A stretch of DNA of 12,521 nucleotides from Cyanobacteria bacterium UBA9579 (lineage in GTDB: Bacteria > Cyanobacteriota > Vampirovibrionia > Gastranaerophilales > UBA9579), in NCBI GenBank assembly GCA_003499585.1, contig DNSU01000070.1, positions 819 through 13,339 of the forward strand. Reading direction: 5' to 3'. The translations under genes and the position numbers were made by a program. Position 1 is the stretch's first letter, and every line of letters begins with the position of its first letter. The notes under the pieces are model-generated. The model was not told the DNA's origin. It saw only the letters and a list, made by a program, of their open reading frames with translations, and did not search any database. This document shows positions 1 through 7,286 of this stretch, piece after piece.

Positions 1-102
1 AGCAGGTACTGTTACTGCTAATGTTATACTTATTAATAAGAGAATAACCAGAGCTTCAGCCATGCTGAACCCGCTAGAATTAGCTTTGATTCTATTAAAC
101 AC
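1..102 (-). CDS. Type IV pilin / pseudopilin-like protein, N-terminal fragment (runs off window edge)
   Basis: The minus strand encodes a short basic leader ending in NSSG, then FSMAEALVILLLIS and further hydrophobic residues. This is the class III (prepilin) signal: cleavage after Gly by prepilin peptidase, Glu at mature position +5, and a hydrophobic N-terminal helix that anchors in the membrane and packs the filament. The product is therefore a pilin or minor pseudopilin of a type IV pilus or type II secretion-like machine. I chose GTG at 102 because AAGGAG (108-113) lies 5 bases upstream, giving an 11-residue leader. An in-frame ATG at 129 would add nine residues but has only a poor ribosome site. 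Only about 34 codons are visible, so the globular domain and exact pilin type cannot be judged. The frame stays open to base 1. Confidence 0.75.
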   Translation of the reverse strand, partial: MFNRIKANSSGFSMAEALVILLLISITLAVTVPA

Positions 103-179
103 TCTTACTCCTTTTTTAGAAAAAAGCATAATTATCTTTTATAAATTGTATAAAATAAATTATATTTATACTAGAAGGT

Positions 180-188
180 ATTATAGCA
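180..188 (-). promoter_or_regulatory. Extended -10 promoter candidate for the pilin-like gene
   Basis: Read on the minus strand, the bases are TGCTATAAT, a perfect -10 hexamer with the TG extension. It lies about 50 bases upstream of the ATG at 129 and about 78 upstream of the preferred GTG. No good -35 box is visible at 17-18 bases, which an extended -10 can tolerate. It lies downstream of the tRNA terminator, so the pilin gene probably has its own transcript. Confidence 0.45.
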
Positions 189-225
189 TATTTATGCAGG
201 GATTTTAATGATTTTAAAGTTGAAC

Positions 226-255
226 AAATAAAAAAGCCTCTGGTCTTTCAGAGGC
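226..255 (-). terminator. Intrinsic terminator of tRNA-Leu
   Basis: Read on the minus strand, a 7-bp perfect stem (GCCTCTG with CAGAGGC, arms 249-255 and 236-242) encloses a 6-base loop and is followed by six T's and an AT-rich tail (226-235). It sits 24 bases past the tRNA 3' end and before the pilin promoter, so it closes the tRNA transcript. Confidence 0.85.
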
Positions 256-278
256 AACGCCACTTTTCCTGTTTAAAA

Positions 279-360
<82 letters not shown>

Positions 361-385
361 ATGGAAATACCTATTGAAACAATCT

Positions 386-391
386 ATTATA
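386..391 (-). promoter_or_regulatory. -10 box candidate for tRNA-Leu
   Basis: A perfect TATAAT on the minus strand ends 25 bases before the tRNA 5' end, which suits a short 5' leader. The -35 region is AT-rich with no clear consensus. The rest of the spacer from 392 to 541 shows no convincing gene on either strand. Confidence 0.4.
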
Positions 392-541
392 TATGACTCG
401 CTATTTATTAAATTGTTTCTTTTGAGGGTAGTCTATAAGCATGATTATATTAATCCGTTCCCTTTTTGATGTCAACAGATTATTACGGACATTTATTTAA
501 ATTCCATATAGTGGTATATCTGATTTTGATATCTCAAGGAA

Positions 542-557
542 GGTGATAGCCATCACC
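542..557 (-). terminator. Hairpin downstream of the 477-residue membrane protein, weak terminator candidate
   Basis: GGTGAT and ATCACC form a perfect 6-bp stem with a 4-base loop, 26 bases past the stop codon at 584-586. On the minus strand the stem is followed only by TTCCTT rather than a true U-tract, so termination is uncertain. On the plus strand it is followed by AAATTTTT, but no plus-strand gene needs ending here. Confidence 0.35.
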
Positions 558-583
558 AAATTTTTAAAGAGTGGAAGAAGGGC

Positions 584-2017
584 TTATCTTTGCGCATTGA
601 AATAATTATTTGCCGGTTTATATTTAAGGTTGGTTAACCACGCATCCATGTCATTTGGTGCTTGTATCCCCTTTACATTAGGGAGGGTTGAGTTTATTGA
701 AGGAAAATTGGTTTCTTTATTGTTATCTTCCATCGGCTTTAATTTTTTTAGCATATTGCGAGATATTATATTGTTTAAAAATCCCATTCCAATACAGACC
801 ATACCTATGTTTTTAATTCCCTGATCCACTAAAACTTCAGCGCCTGTTCTGGCACCTGGATTATTAACAGGTATTTTTAGTGCTGAAACTAGTTTAGGAG
901 TGGCTTTTTTAACAAGAAAATTGCCGGCAGTCTTAAGTGATAATAAAGCCAATGCTTCATTAACCATAGAACTGATAATAGTGAAGTACTGTCCTGTAGG
1001 TAAAAGGATTAAAGGACGAATAATCAAGTTTGATAATATTGAACGATCAAGCCACTTATCAGGAGCATTTGCCTGAGCTGCAAACCAATCCATTCCTTTT
1101 TCAGTGCGAGGCCACTGTCCAGCCTTTTGGATGTTCTTTGCTACTTTGCCAATAATGCTATTATCCAGTGTAACCTTATTCAGGGATTTCTTTGCTTTTG
1201 ACCATAAATGCTTCATATTCCCGGTAATATCGAAAGCCTGATTTAGTTTTTGTCCTATTTTTTTCGCAGCATCAGTTGCTATTTGACCACGACCTAGCCT
1301 TTTGCCAAGAATATTTAATCCTGTATAACCAGCAAGAAGAGCAATCGCTGTGAAAATAGATTTATCTATTTTTTTTTGTTTAACTTTTTCTTCAGGAGTG
1401 GAAGGCTCATCTGAAGCTTTATTCTTAGAGGCAGGTTTTCCTTTAATATTCTCATTTATGAAATCCATACCTCTTTTTAGGTATCTGGCAATGACAATAT
1501 TTACGGTGTTTAATGTTGCTACCCAGGAGGCAAATTCAAATACCTTGGAGGCTCCGGCAACTCTGGTTAATTCCTGAGCTGTAGTTGGATTTTTAATATT
1601 TAAAAACCCTTTAGCAAGTTTATTGGAGAAGTTTCCGATGGGCTTTCTAAGTGCTAACTGGACTCCTAAGCCAATAGCTGACATTACTGCTAGCCAGGTA
1701 GCAGCATATGTTCTTTCTTCTTTAGGAGTCTTTTTATCGGAAGCTATAATAGGAGTCCTAAATAACAGCGCACCTATAGAGCTTACTATAAGAGGAAATG
1801 TAGGATTTTGGGCCTGTCTGCCAAGAGAACTTAAAAACTTAAATGTTTGGCCTGTGAGTGCATTCGCTGAGCCGGTGAAGGAAACTGAATCTTTTCGTAA
1901 TGGAGTTAAGTAGCGTGAATACTTAATAGAAGAGGTTTTAAAACGAGTATGATCAGGTAATGGCATTACCTGATTCATATTGGCGTTTTTATCGAGAATA
2001 TTGTGGTTTACTTCCAC
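584..2017 (-). CDS. Unrecognised multi-pass membrane protein, 477 residues
   Basis: I do not recognise a named family. The first 50 residues are polar and end in SVSFTG. Hydrophobic stretches that could cross the membrane lie near residues 73-92, 104-123, 158-179, 219-237, 328-362 (perhaps two) and 400-419. Between them are basic linkers: a Lys/Glu-rich charged one at 183-219 and another at about 240-300. The C-terminus from about 420 is polar and Asn/Lys-rich. No signal peptide, catalytic motif or P-loop is visible. The start is GTG at 2017, with GGAGG and GAGG upstream; in-frame ATGs at codons 14 and 18 have no ribosome site. It appears monocistronic, flanked by a hairpin on each side. The SxSFTG/SFKG-like N-terminal motif recalls lineage-specific proteins of gut Melainabacteria, but that is memory-based inference. 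Function is unknown. Confidence 0.85.
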   Translation of the reverse strand: MEVNHNILDKNANMNQVMPLPDHTRFKTSSIKYSRYLTPLRKDSVSFTGSANALTGQTFKFLSSLGRQAQNPTFPLIVSSIGALLFRTPIIASDKKTPKEERTYAATWLAVMSAIGLGVQLALRKPIGNFSNKLAKGFLNIKNPTTAQELTRVAGASKVFEFASWVATLNTVNIVIARYLKRGMDFINENIKGKPASKNKASDEPSTPEEKVKQKKIDKSIFTAIALLAGYTGLNILGKRLGRGQIATDAAKKIGQKLNQAFDITGNMKHLWSKAKKSLNKVTLDNSIIGKVAKNIQKAGQWPRTEKGMDWFAAQANAPDKWLDRSILSNLIIRPLILLPTGQYFTIISSMVNEALALLSLKTAGNFLVKKATPKLVSALKIPVNNPGARTGAEVLVDQGIKNIGMVCIGMGFLNNIISRNMLKKLKPMEDNNKETNFPSINSTLPNVKGIQAPNDMDAWLTNLKYKPANNYFNAQR

Positions 2018-2150
2018 CTTATTCCTCTTCCTCCATTTGGACTAACTTTCATAGAAAGAATAGCTTGAGTGCACCCTCCTTCATGGGAAAACCCAAAAAT
2101 TTATGAATATTGCTAGTTTTACCAAGTCTTTTAAGAAAATTGTTACAATA

Positions 2151-2156
2151 ATTATA
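2151..2156 (-). promoter_or_regulatory. -10 candidate for the 477-residue membrane protein, with a small palindrome at the start site
   Basis: TATAAT on the minus strand would start transcription near 2144 and leave a 5' leader of about 125 bases. The perfect palindrome ATTGT-T-ACAAT (2139-2149) sits right at the predicted start, a place where a repressor could bind. The leader also holds two small hairpins, GGGTTTTCCC (2085-2094) and CTTTC-ATA-GAAAG (2046-2058), the latter just upstream of the ribosome site. The -35 region is not convincing. Confidence 0.35.
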
Positions 2157-2187
2157 ATGTATATTTATTTTATCATTTTTATTCCAA

Positions 2188-2239
2188 ATTTAATCTCCTC
2201 CTAAACTTATTTTTTTTATAGTTTAAGAGGAGATTAAAT
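2188..2239 (-). repeat. 20-bp inverted repeat with a 12-base A-rich loop, probable transcript-end hairpin of the TreS-like gene
   Basis: Arms 2188-2207 and 2220-2239 pair over 20 positions. The single non-Watson-Crick position is a U-G wobble when read as minus-strand RNA but an A-C mismatch on the plus strand, which favours a minus-strand RNA role. The loop on that strand is AT plus eight A's plus TA. It lies 25 bases past the stop of the 2265-4319 gene, so a terminator or 3' stabilising hairpin is likely. It is unusual because the stem is long and AU-rich and is followed only by UUUGG, not a proper U-tract. The stem buries an AGGAGG-like sequence. Confidence 0.7.
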
Positions 2240-2264
2240 AGTTGTGCCTAGTTTTTGAGCTTGT

Positions 2265-4319
2265 TTATAGTTTTAGCCATAAAGATTGATATGGCTTAAG
2301 TTGAACTTTTAGCCCGCTAGAAGTTTGTTTTACCTTTATTTGCTTATTGGTTAACAAGTCATTTAAACGGTTTTTGCTGATTTTATTTACCACATCTCTT
2401 GGAAGTTCAACCGCAGCTTTTACAGATTTATCTGATAAGTTGTGTATAACCAATACCTGATCTGTATTATTCTCTCTTAAAAAAGAGAAGATTTCATCTT
2501 TATTGGATTTTGCCTGAGTTAAAGTTCCTTTTGTCATAACAGCATTTTCTTTTCTGACTTTAATCAGGTTTCTTAGCGAGCTATATATTTGGTTGCTGAA
2601 GCTACCATTATTTTTTAATGCGCTATAGAATTTAGCTTTTTCGATAGGGCCACGGTTAATGTCTCTGCTATCAAAATAGCTTTTTACTTCTAAGTTATCA
2701 CCTTTAGCTTTTTGGGTTTCTTCACGCTGCTTAGCGAATTCTTTAGCGTATTCCCAGTTATTTTGCGCGCCAATTTCATCACCATAGTATATGATTGGAA
2801 TACCAGGCAAGGAAAGAAGTACAGAGTATGCTAATCCGATTTTTTGAGGATTATTGTCTAAGAAATTAGCAATTCTTCCACTTACTCCAAAACCTTCTCT
2901 AAATTGTGCGCCTTTTGATACTAGTTTGTCATATATGAGTTTTCTTGTCTCAATATCAACCATCTCTAGTGTTAATTCATCGTGAACTCTTAAGAATATT
3001 GCCCATGTTGATGAATCAGGAATTTGTGGGGTGCTTTGATAAGCTTTCCAGAAATGCTCCTTGTCACTGGTAACAAGTGATGCCCAAATGGCTGGCATGT
3101 ATGGGAAGTGATAAGCTATCTGCACTTCATCAGTTCTGGTCAAGTCTTTGCCTGTATGTAATTTTATACTATGTTCTTCGCCAAGATAAGGTAAAATGTC
3201 TTTTGGCCACTGGCATGCCTCAGCCTGCAACACTGATCTTGGTCCGACTGCCTGTAAGAATGAACTGAGAAGCTTAACTACATCATGTGTTTTTGGTAAA
3301 TTCTCTGCATTTGTGCCTTTTTCTTTTATGAAATAAGGAATAGCATCTAATCTGAAAATATCTATACCATTATTTGCCCAAAATGCAATTGCATCAAGCA
3401 TATAGTATAATACTTCGGGATTTTCCCAGTTAACATCTAATTGGAAAGGATAAAATGTATGGTAAACATAGTAGTCTTTCCCTTTAATGTTAACTTTTCT
3501 GTAATTGTTTTCGCAAATTTCTGGGAAAATAACTCTTCTTTTTGAGACTAATCCATTATCTTCCTGATATTCTGCAATTATGCCTACGCTTTCATCACGA
3601 TATCTTTTATAAACAGGTGGTTTATCTGAAATTACAAAGTAATTTAATTTATCTATATCACCTTTTAATGCTTCCTGGAACCATTTATGCTGGTCTGAGA
3701 AGTGATTTAAAATTAAATCAGCCTTAACTTTAAATCCTTTTGCCCTTGCTATCATGGCGAATCTTTCGAATTCACCCATTCCGCCAAGGTCTTTTCTGAC
3801 ATTCATAGGATCTCTTACGTCAAATCCTGCATCACCCATAGGAGAATCCATGAATGGGAGAATGTATAACGTTGTAACTCCTAAATCCTGTAGGTAATCT
3901 AGCATTCCTATCAGGTCTTCAAAAGTATTATTACTATTTTTATCTTTTACACCGAACTGATCAGCATAAAACATGTAAACAATTTCATTTTTATACCAGT
4001 CTGAGTCTCTTTTGAGATCTTCCTGTTTTAACCTTGGATTACGTTCTTCTCTTGCTTTTTTAATAAGATTTAAAACATTGCTGTATACTTCCTCAGCTTT
4101 AGCTTCCCCGTAAACATTCACTATTGAAGATTTAATATTTTTTTCAAGCTGCTCGGCTAACTTTACATCTGGAGCTACTACAGCTTTTTCAACAAGGGCC
4201 GGTGCCTTAGGAGTAAGTTTAAGTAAATTTTGTGCTAAAATATAATTGTCAGTGCCTGAACATATAAATAATGCGGCTAACAGAAGTGCAATAAGTCGTT
4301 TTGGCTTATACTTGTGCAT
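2265..4319 (-). CDS. Exported GH13 alpha-glucosidase-superfamily enzyme, trehalose synthase (TreS)-like
   Basis: 684 residues. Residues 1-29 form a signal peptide: a basic start (KYKPKR), a hydrophobic core (LIALLLAALFI) and a possible cut after ILA. C20 is not in a proper lipobox. A helical linker of unknown fold covers about 35-105. The (beta/alpha)8 GH13 domain begins at DWYKNEIVY (about 107). Region I is DLILNH (D201, N205, H206). The nucleophile is D325 in FRLDAIPYF, the acid/base is E367 in LQAEACQWP, and the third carboxylate is D447 in FLRVHDELT. GTNAENLPKTH (335-345), AYHFPYMP (402-409) and FLRVHDELTLEMV are hallmarks of the maltose alpha-glucosyltransferase/trehalose synthase subgroup. 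A beta-sandwich C-terminal domain follows (about 590-684), with no maltokinase domain. Known TreS enzymes are normally cytosolic and convert maltose to trehalose; an exported one may instead hydrolyse or transglycosylate alpha-glucans. AGAGG lies 7 bases before the ATG. Confidence 0.85.
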   Translation of the reverse strand: MHKYKPKRLIALLLAALFICSGTDNYILAQNLLKLTPKAPALVEKAVVAPDVKLAEQLEKNIKSSIVNVYGEAKAEEVYSNVLNLIKKAREERNPRLKQEDLKRDSDWYKNEIVYMFYADQFGVKDKNSNNTFEDLIGMLDYLQDLGVTTLYILPFMDSPMGDAGFDVRDPMNVRKDLGGMGEFERFAMIARAKGFKVKADLILNHFSDQHKWFQEALKGDIDKLNYFVISDKPPVYKRYRDESVGIIAEYQEDNGLVSKRRVIFPEICENNYRKVNIKGKDYYVYHTFYPFQLDVNWENPEVLYYMLDAIAFWANNGIDIFRLDAIPYFIKEKGTNAENLPKTHDVVKLLSSFLQAVGPRSVLQAEACQWPKDILPYLGEEHSIKLHTGKDLTRTDEVQIAYHFPYMPAIWASLVTSDKEHFWKAYQSTPQIPDSSTWAIFLRVHDELTLEMVDIETRKLIYDKLVSKGAQFREGFGVSGRIANFLDNNPQKIGLAYSVLLSLPGIPIIYYGDEIGAQNNWEYAKEFAKQREETQKAKGDNLEVKSYFDSRDINRGPIEKAKFYSALKNNGSFSNQIYSSLRNLIKVRKENAVMTKGTLTQAKSNKDEIFSFLRENNTDQVLVIHNLSDKSVKAAVELPRDVVNKISKNRLNDLLTNKQIKVKQTSSGLKVQLKPYQSLWLKL

Positions 4320-4362
4320 GTCTCAACCTCTCTTTTTAACTTAAAACATATCTAAGTAATTT

Positions 4363-4371
4363 ATAATACCA
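4363..4371 (-). promoter_or_regulatory. Extended -10 promoter candidate for the TreS-like gene
   Basis: The minus strand reads TGGTATTAT, a TG-extended -10, giving a start near 4356 and a leader of about 37 bases before the ATG at 4319. No consensus -35 is visible. Confidence 0.4.
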
Positions 4372-4512
4372 TACAACAAATAGATTATTAGTATTAAGAT
4401 AAAAAATATTAAGTTATTACATTTACAAACTTGTTTTTGGCTTTGAGAGGCGGGTCTTGAGCCAATTAAAGTGTTTTTCAAAATTATTACAGGCATAAAC
4501 ATGGACTTTGTA

Positions 4513-4551
4513 TGAATTCAAATCTTTCTAACCTTAAATCATTTGAATTCA
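4513..4551. repeat. 11-bp perfect inverted repeat upstream of valS
   Basis: TGAATTCAAAT (4513-4523) and ATTTGAATTCA (4541-4551) are exact reverse complements separated by 17 bases. The right arm overlaps the probable valS -35 box (TTGAAT, 4543-4548). A second pairing, TAACCTT (4529-4535) with AAGGTTA (4551-4557), uses loop bases plus the edge of the right arm and would compete with it. It could be an operator for a dimeric regulator. It is probably not an RNA leader element, because the best promoter lies on top of it rather than upstream. It shows no T-box signature. Confidence 0.55.
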
Positions 4552-4572
4552 AGGTTATGGTTGTGATATTTT
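4543..4572 (+). promoter_or_regulatory. Promoter candidate for valS-folC
   Basis: A -35 TTGAAT (4543-4548), an 18-base spacer and a TG-extended -10 TGATATTTT (4564-4572) predict a start near 4579 and a leader of about 40 bases. The valS ribosome site GGAG (4608-4611) lies 7 bases before the ATG. The remaining spacer between the two divergent genes (4372-4512) holds no gene that I can see. Confidence 0.45.
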
Positions 4573-4618
4573 AGGAAAAGAATGATTCACATTTTTAAAA
4601 TGAAAATGGAGCTTTTTA

Positions 4619-7285
4619 ATGAAAGAACTGCCAACAGCATATAATCCAAAAGAAACTGAAGAAAAAATATATAAATTCTGGGAAGAAAATGACTGCTTTA
4701 AGGCTGATGCCAATAATCCTAATCCTCCTTACAGCATTGTAATTCCTCCACCAAACGTTACTGGTGTGCTTCATATGGGGCATGCTCTTGATGGAACCTT
4801 GCAGGATATTCTTATCAGATATCATAGAATGCTTGGGGATGCTACATTATGGCTTCCCGGTACAGATCATGCCGGAATTGCCACCCAGAATGTTGTTGAG
4901 AAAAAACTTAGAGAAGAAGGATTGTCAAGGCACGATTTGGGAAGAGAAAAATTTTTAAGGGTTGTCTGGGACTGGGCTAATGATCATAAAAGCAGAATTC
5001 TAGGACAATTTAAGAGACTAGGGGCATCTTTTGATCTTTCAAGAGAAAGATTTACCCTTGATGAAGGATGCTCAGAAGCAGTTAAAGAGGTTTTTGTCAG
5101 TCTATATAACAAGGGATTAATTTATAAAGGTTCATATATAGTTAACTGGTGTCCAAGATGCCGCTCTGCAATCAGTGATATAGAAACAGAATACGTAACA
5201 GAGCAGGGACATTTATGGGAAATAAGCTATCCTTTAAAAAATAAATATGGCGCAATTGTTGTTGCTACAACCAGACCTGAAACAATGTTTGGCGATGTTG
5301 CAGTTGCAGTTAATCCAAATGATTTCAAATATAGTGATATGATTGGGCAAACTGTTACATTGCCTTTAACCGGCCGTGAAATTCCTGTTATAGCTGATGA
5401 TGCTGTTGAAATGGATTTTGGTACCGGAGCTTTAAAAATTACTCCTGCTCATGACCCTAATGACTATGAAATTGGAAAACGACATGGCTTAAAACCTCTT
5501 TGGGTTATGGATATTGATGGTAAATTAGTTAATAATGATCTTGTTCCGGAAGAATTAAGAGGTTTAGACAGATACGAAGCAAGAAAAAAAGCCGTCGAAA
5601 TGATTGAGAAACAGGGTTTACTGGTCAGAGTTATTTCTCATGAACATAATGTCGGGCACTGTCAGCGTTGTGGAGAAACAGTTGAACCTTATCTTTCAGA
5701 ACAATGGTTTGTCAGAATGGAGCCTCTTGCAAAAAGACCTATTGAAGCAATTACAACTGGTGAGCTGAATTTTATTCCTGAAAGATGGACTAAAATTTAT
5801 CTTGACTGGATGGAAAATATTAGAGATTGGTGCATTAGCAGACAATTATGGTGGGGACATCAAATTCCTGCATATTACTGTAACGATTGCGGTGAGATGA
5901 TGGTTGCGGTTGAGAAACCCGAAAAGTGCACTAAATGTCCAAGCTCAAACATTACTCAGGATATGGATGTTCTTGACACTTGGTTTTCGTCTGCCTTATG
6001 GCCATTTTCAACTATGGGATGGCCTAATACTGAAAGTCCTGATTTCAAGAAATTCTACCCTACAAGTACTCTTGTTACCGGATTTGATATCATTTTCTTC
6101 TGGGTAGCAAGAATGGTTGTGATGGGGTATGAATTTACCGATCAATCACCTTTTAAAAATGTTTATATTCACGGCTTAATCCGTGATGAAAGTGGCCAGA
6201 AGATGAGTAAATCTAAAGGTAATACTATAGATCCTGTTGAAATCATTGATAAATACGGATCAGATGCACTTAGATTCACTCTTACCAGTCTTGTTACTTA
6301 TGGCGGTCAGGATATTAAAGTTTCTGATGACAGGTTTGAATATGGCAGAAACTTTGCCAACAAGATATGGAATGCCTCCAGATTTATGCTAATGAACCTT
6401 GAAGGCATGGATGATAATGCAATAGATATGAATAATCTGACCATTGCTGATAGATGGATTTTACATCGATATAATGAAACAGTTAAAGAGATCAACAAGA
6501 ATCTGGCTGACTTTAGAATTGGCGAGACAGCGCATATGCTTTATGACTTCTTCTGGAGTACATATTGTGACTGGTATTTAGAGATAGCTAAAATACAATT
6601 GCAGAATGAAGAACAAAGAGCCAATACACAAAGAGTGCTTAGGTTTGTTCTGGAAAGAACTTTAAGACTTCTCCATCCTGTCATGCCTCATATAACCGAA
6701 GAAATATGGCAGCTCTTACCTGGTAAAGTTTATAAGGATGATTCCAATACTATAATGTTAACTAAATATCCTCAACCTGATAATCAGTTAGAAGATACTA
6801 CAGCTGAAAGTAGAATGAATATAGTTATTGATACTATAAGAAGTCTGAGAAATATCAGGCAGACATTAAATATTCCTGTAGCAAGCAGATTAAAAGTTCA
6901 GGTATATTCTGAAGACAAGAATGAAAAAGAAATTTTTGAGCTTTCAAAACCTTACGTAGGCTTAATTGCAAAAGTTGATGAGATGGATGTAGTTTTTGGC
7001 ATTCCAAAGGAGATTCCTTCTCAATCCGCCACAGCTGTTGTCGGAACATCCCGCATTATAGTGCCTCTTGCAGGGCTTATTGATATTGATAAAGAGACTC
7101 AAAGACAAAAGAAAAAAATAGAAGCTCTAGAGAAAGAAAAGAAAAGCCTTGAAGGTAGAATAAATAATCCCAGATTTATGGAAAGTGCTCCAGAAGATGT
7201 GGTTCTGCAAACCAGAGAACGTATTGATGAAATAAATCAACAGTATCAAGCAGTTGAGGAATTGTTAAAATCACTGGTGGGATAA
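4619..7285 (+). CDS. valS: Valine--tRNA ligase (valyl-tRNA synthetase)
   Basis: This cytosolic enzyme charges tRNA-Val with valine using ATP. At 888 residues it has the usual bacterial length and all domains in order. The Rossmann-fold signature is PPPNVTGVLHMGHAL (HMGH at 52-55). Cys pairs C178/C181 and C348/C351 probably bind one zinc. The CP1 editing domain lies between them, with TTRPETMFGD and GTGALKITPAHDPNDYE, the pocket that hydrolyses mischarged Thr-tRNA. A second zinc set is C421/C424/C437/C440. KMSKS is at 528-532. The helical anticodon-binding domain is at about 610-770, and a C-terminal coiled coil (about 825-885) ends the protein. The valyl-specific zinc knuckles, WCPRC and the coiled coil separate it from IleS and LeuS. 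The ATG at 4619 has GGAG 7 bases upstream. folC follows one base after the stop. Confidence 0.97.
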   Translation: MKELPTAYNPKETEEKIYKFWEENDCFKADANNPNPPYSIVIPPPNVTGVLHMGHALDGTLQDILIRYHRMLGDATLWLPGTDHAGIATQNVVEKKLREEGLSRHDLGREKFLRVVWDWANDHKSRILGQFKRLGASFDLSRERFTLDEGCSEAVKEVFVSLYNKGLIYKGSYIVNWCPRCRSAISDIETEYVTEQGHLWEISYPLKNKYGAIVVATTRPETMFGDVAVAVNPNDFKYSDMIGQTVTLPLTGREIPVIADDAVEMDFGTGALKITPAHDPNDYEIGKRHGLKPLWVMDIDGKLVNNDLVPEELRGLDRYEARKKAVEMIEKQGLLVRVISHEHNVGHCQRCGETVEPYLSEQWFVRMEPLAKRPIEAITTGELNFIPERWTKIYLDWMENIRDWCISRQLWWGHQIPAYYCNDCGEMMVAVEKPEKCTKCPSSNITQDMDVLDTWFSSALWPFSTMGWPNTESPDFKKFYPTSTLVTGFDIIFFWVARMVVMGYEFTDQSPFKNVYIHGLIRDESGQKMSKSKGNTIDPVEIIDKYGSDALRFTLTSLVTYGGQDIKVSDDRFEYGRNFANKIWNASRFMLMNLEGMDDNAIDMNNLTIADRWILHRYNETVKEINKNLADFRIGETAHMLYDFFWSTYCDWYLEIAKIQLQNEEQRANTQRVLRFVLERTLRLLHPVMPHITEEIWQLLPGKVYKDDSNTIMLTKYPQPDNQLEDTTAESRMNIVIDTIRSLRNIRQTLNIPVASRLKVQVYSEDKNEKEIFELSKPYVGLIAKVDEMDVVFGIPKEIPSQSATAVVGTSRIIVPLAGLIDIDKETQRQKKKIEALEKEKKSLEGRINNPRFMESAPEDVVLQTRERIDEINQQYQAVEELLKSLVG

Positions 7286-7286
7286 A

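Noticed and set aside
4440..4618. T-box or other riboswitch in the valS upstream region
   Set aside because: No T-box antiterminator signature, specifier domain or terminator with a U-tract was found, and the best promoter lies downstream of most of this region.
4582..4644. A 20-codon reading frame with an AGGA site that overlaps the valS start in another frame, considered as a leader peptide
   Set aside because: It contains no valine codons, its ribosome site probably lies upstream of the predicted transcription start, and such short frames are common by chance.
4616..4825. Minus-strand open frame overlapping the start of valS
   Set aside because: It is a shadow of valS codons, with no ribosome site and no recognisable domain.
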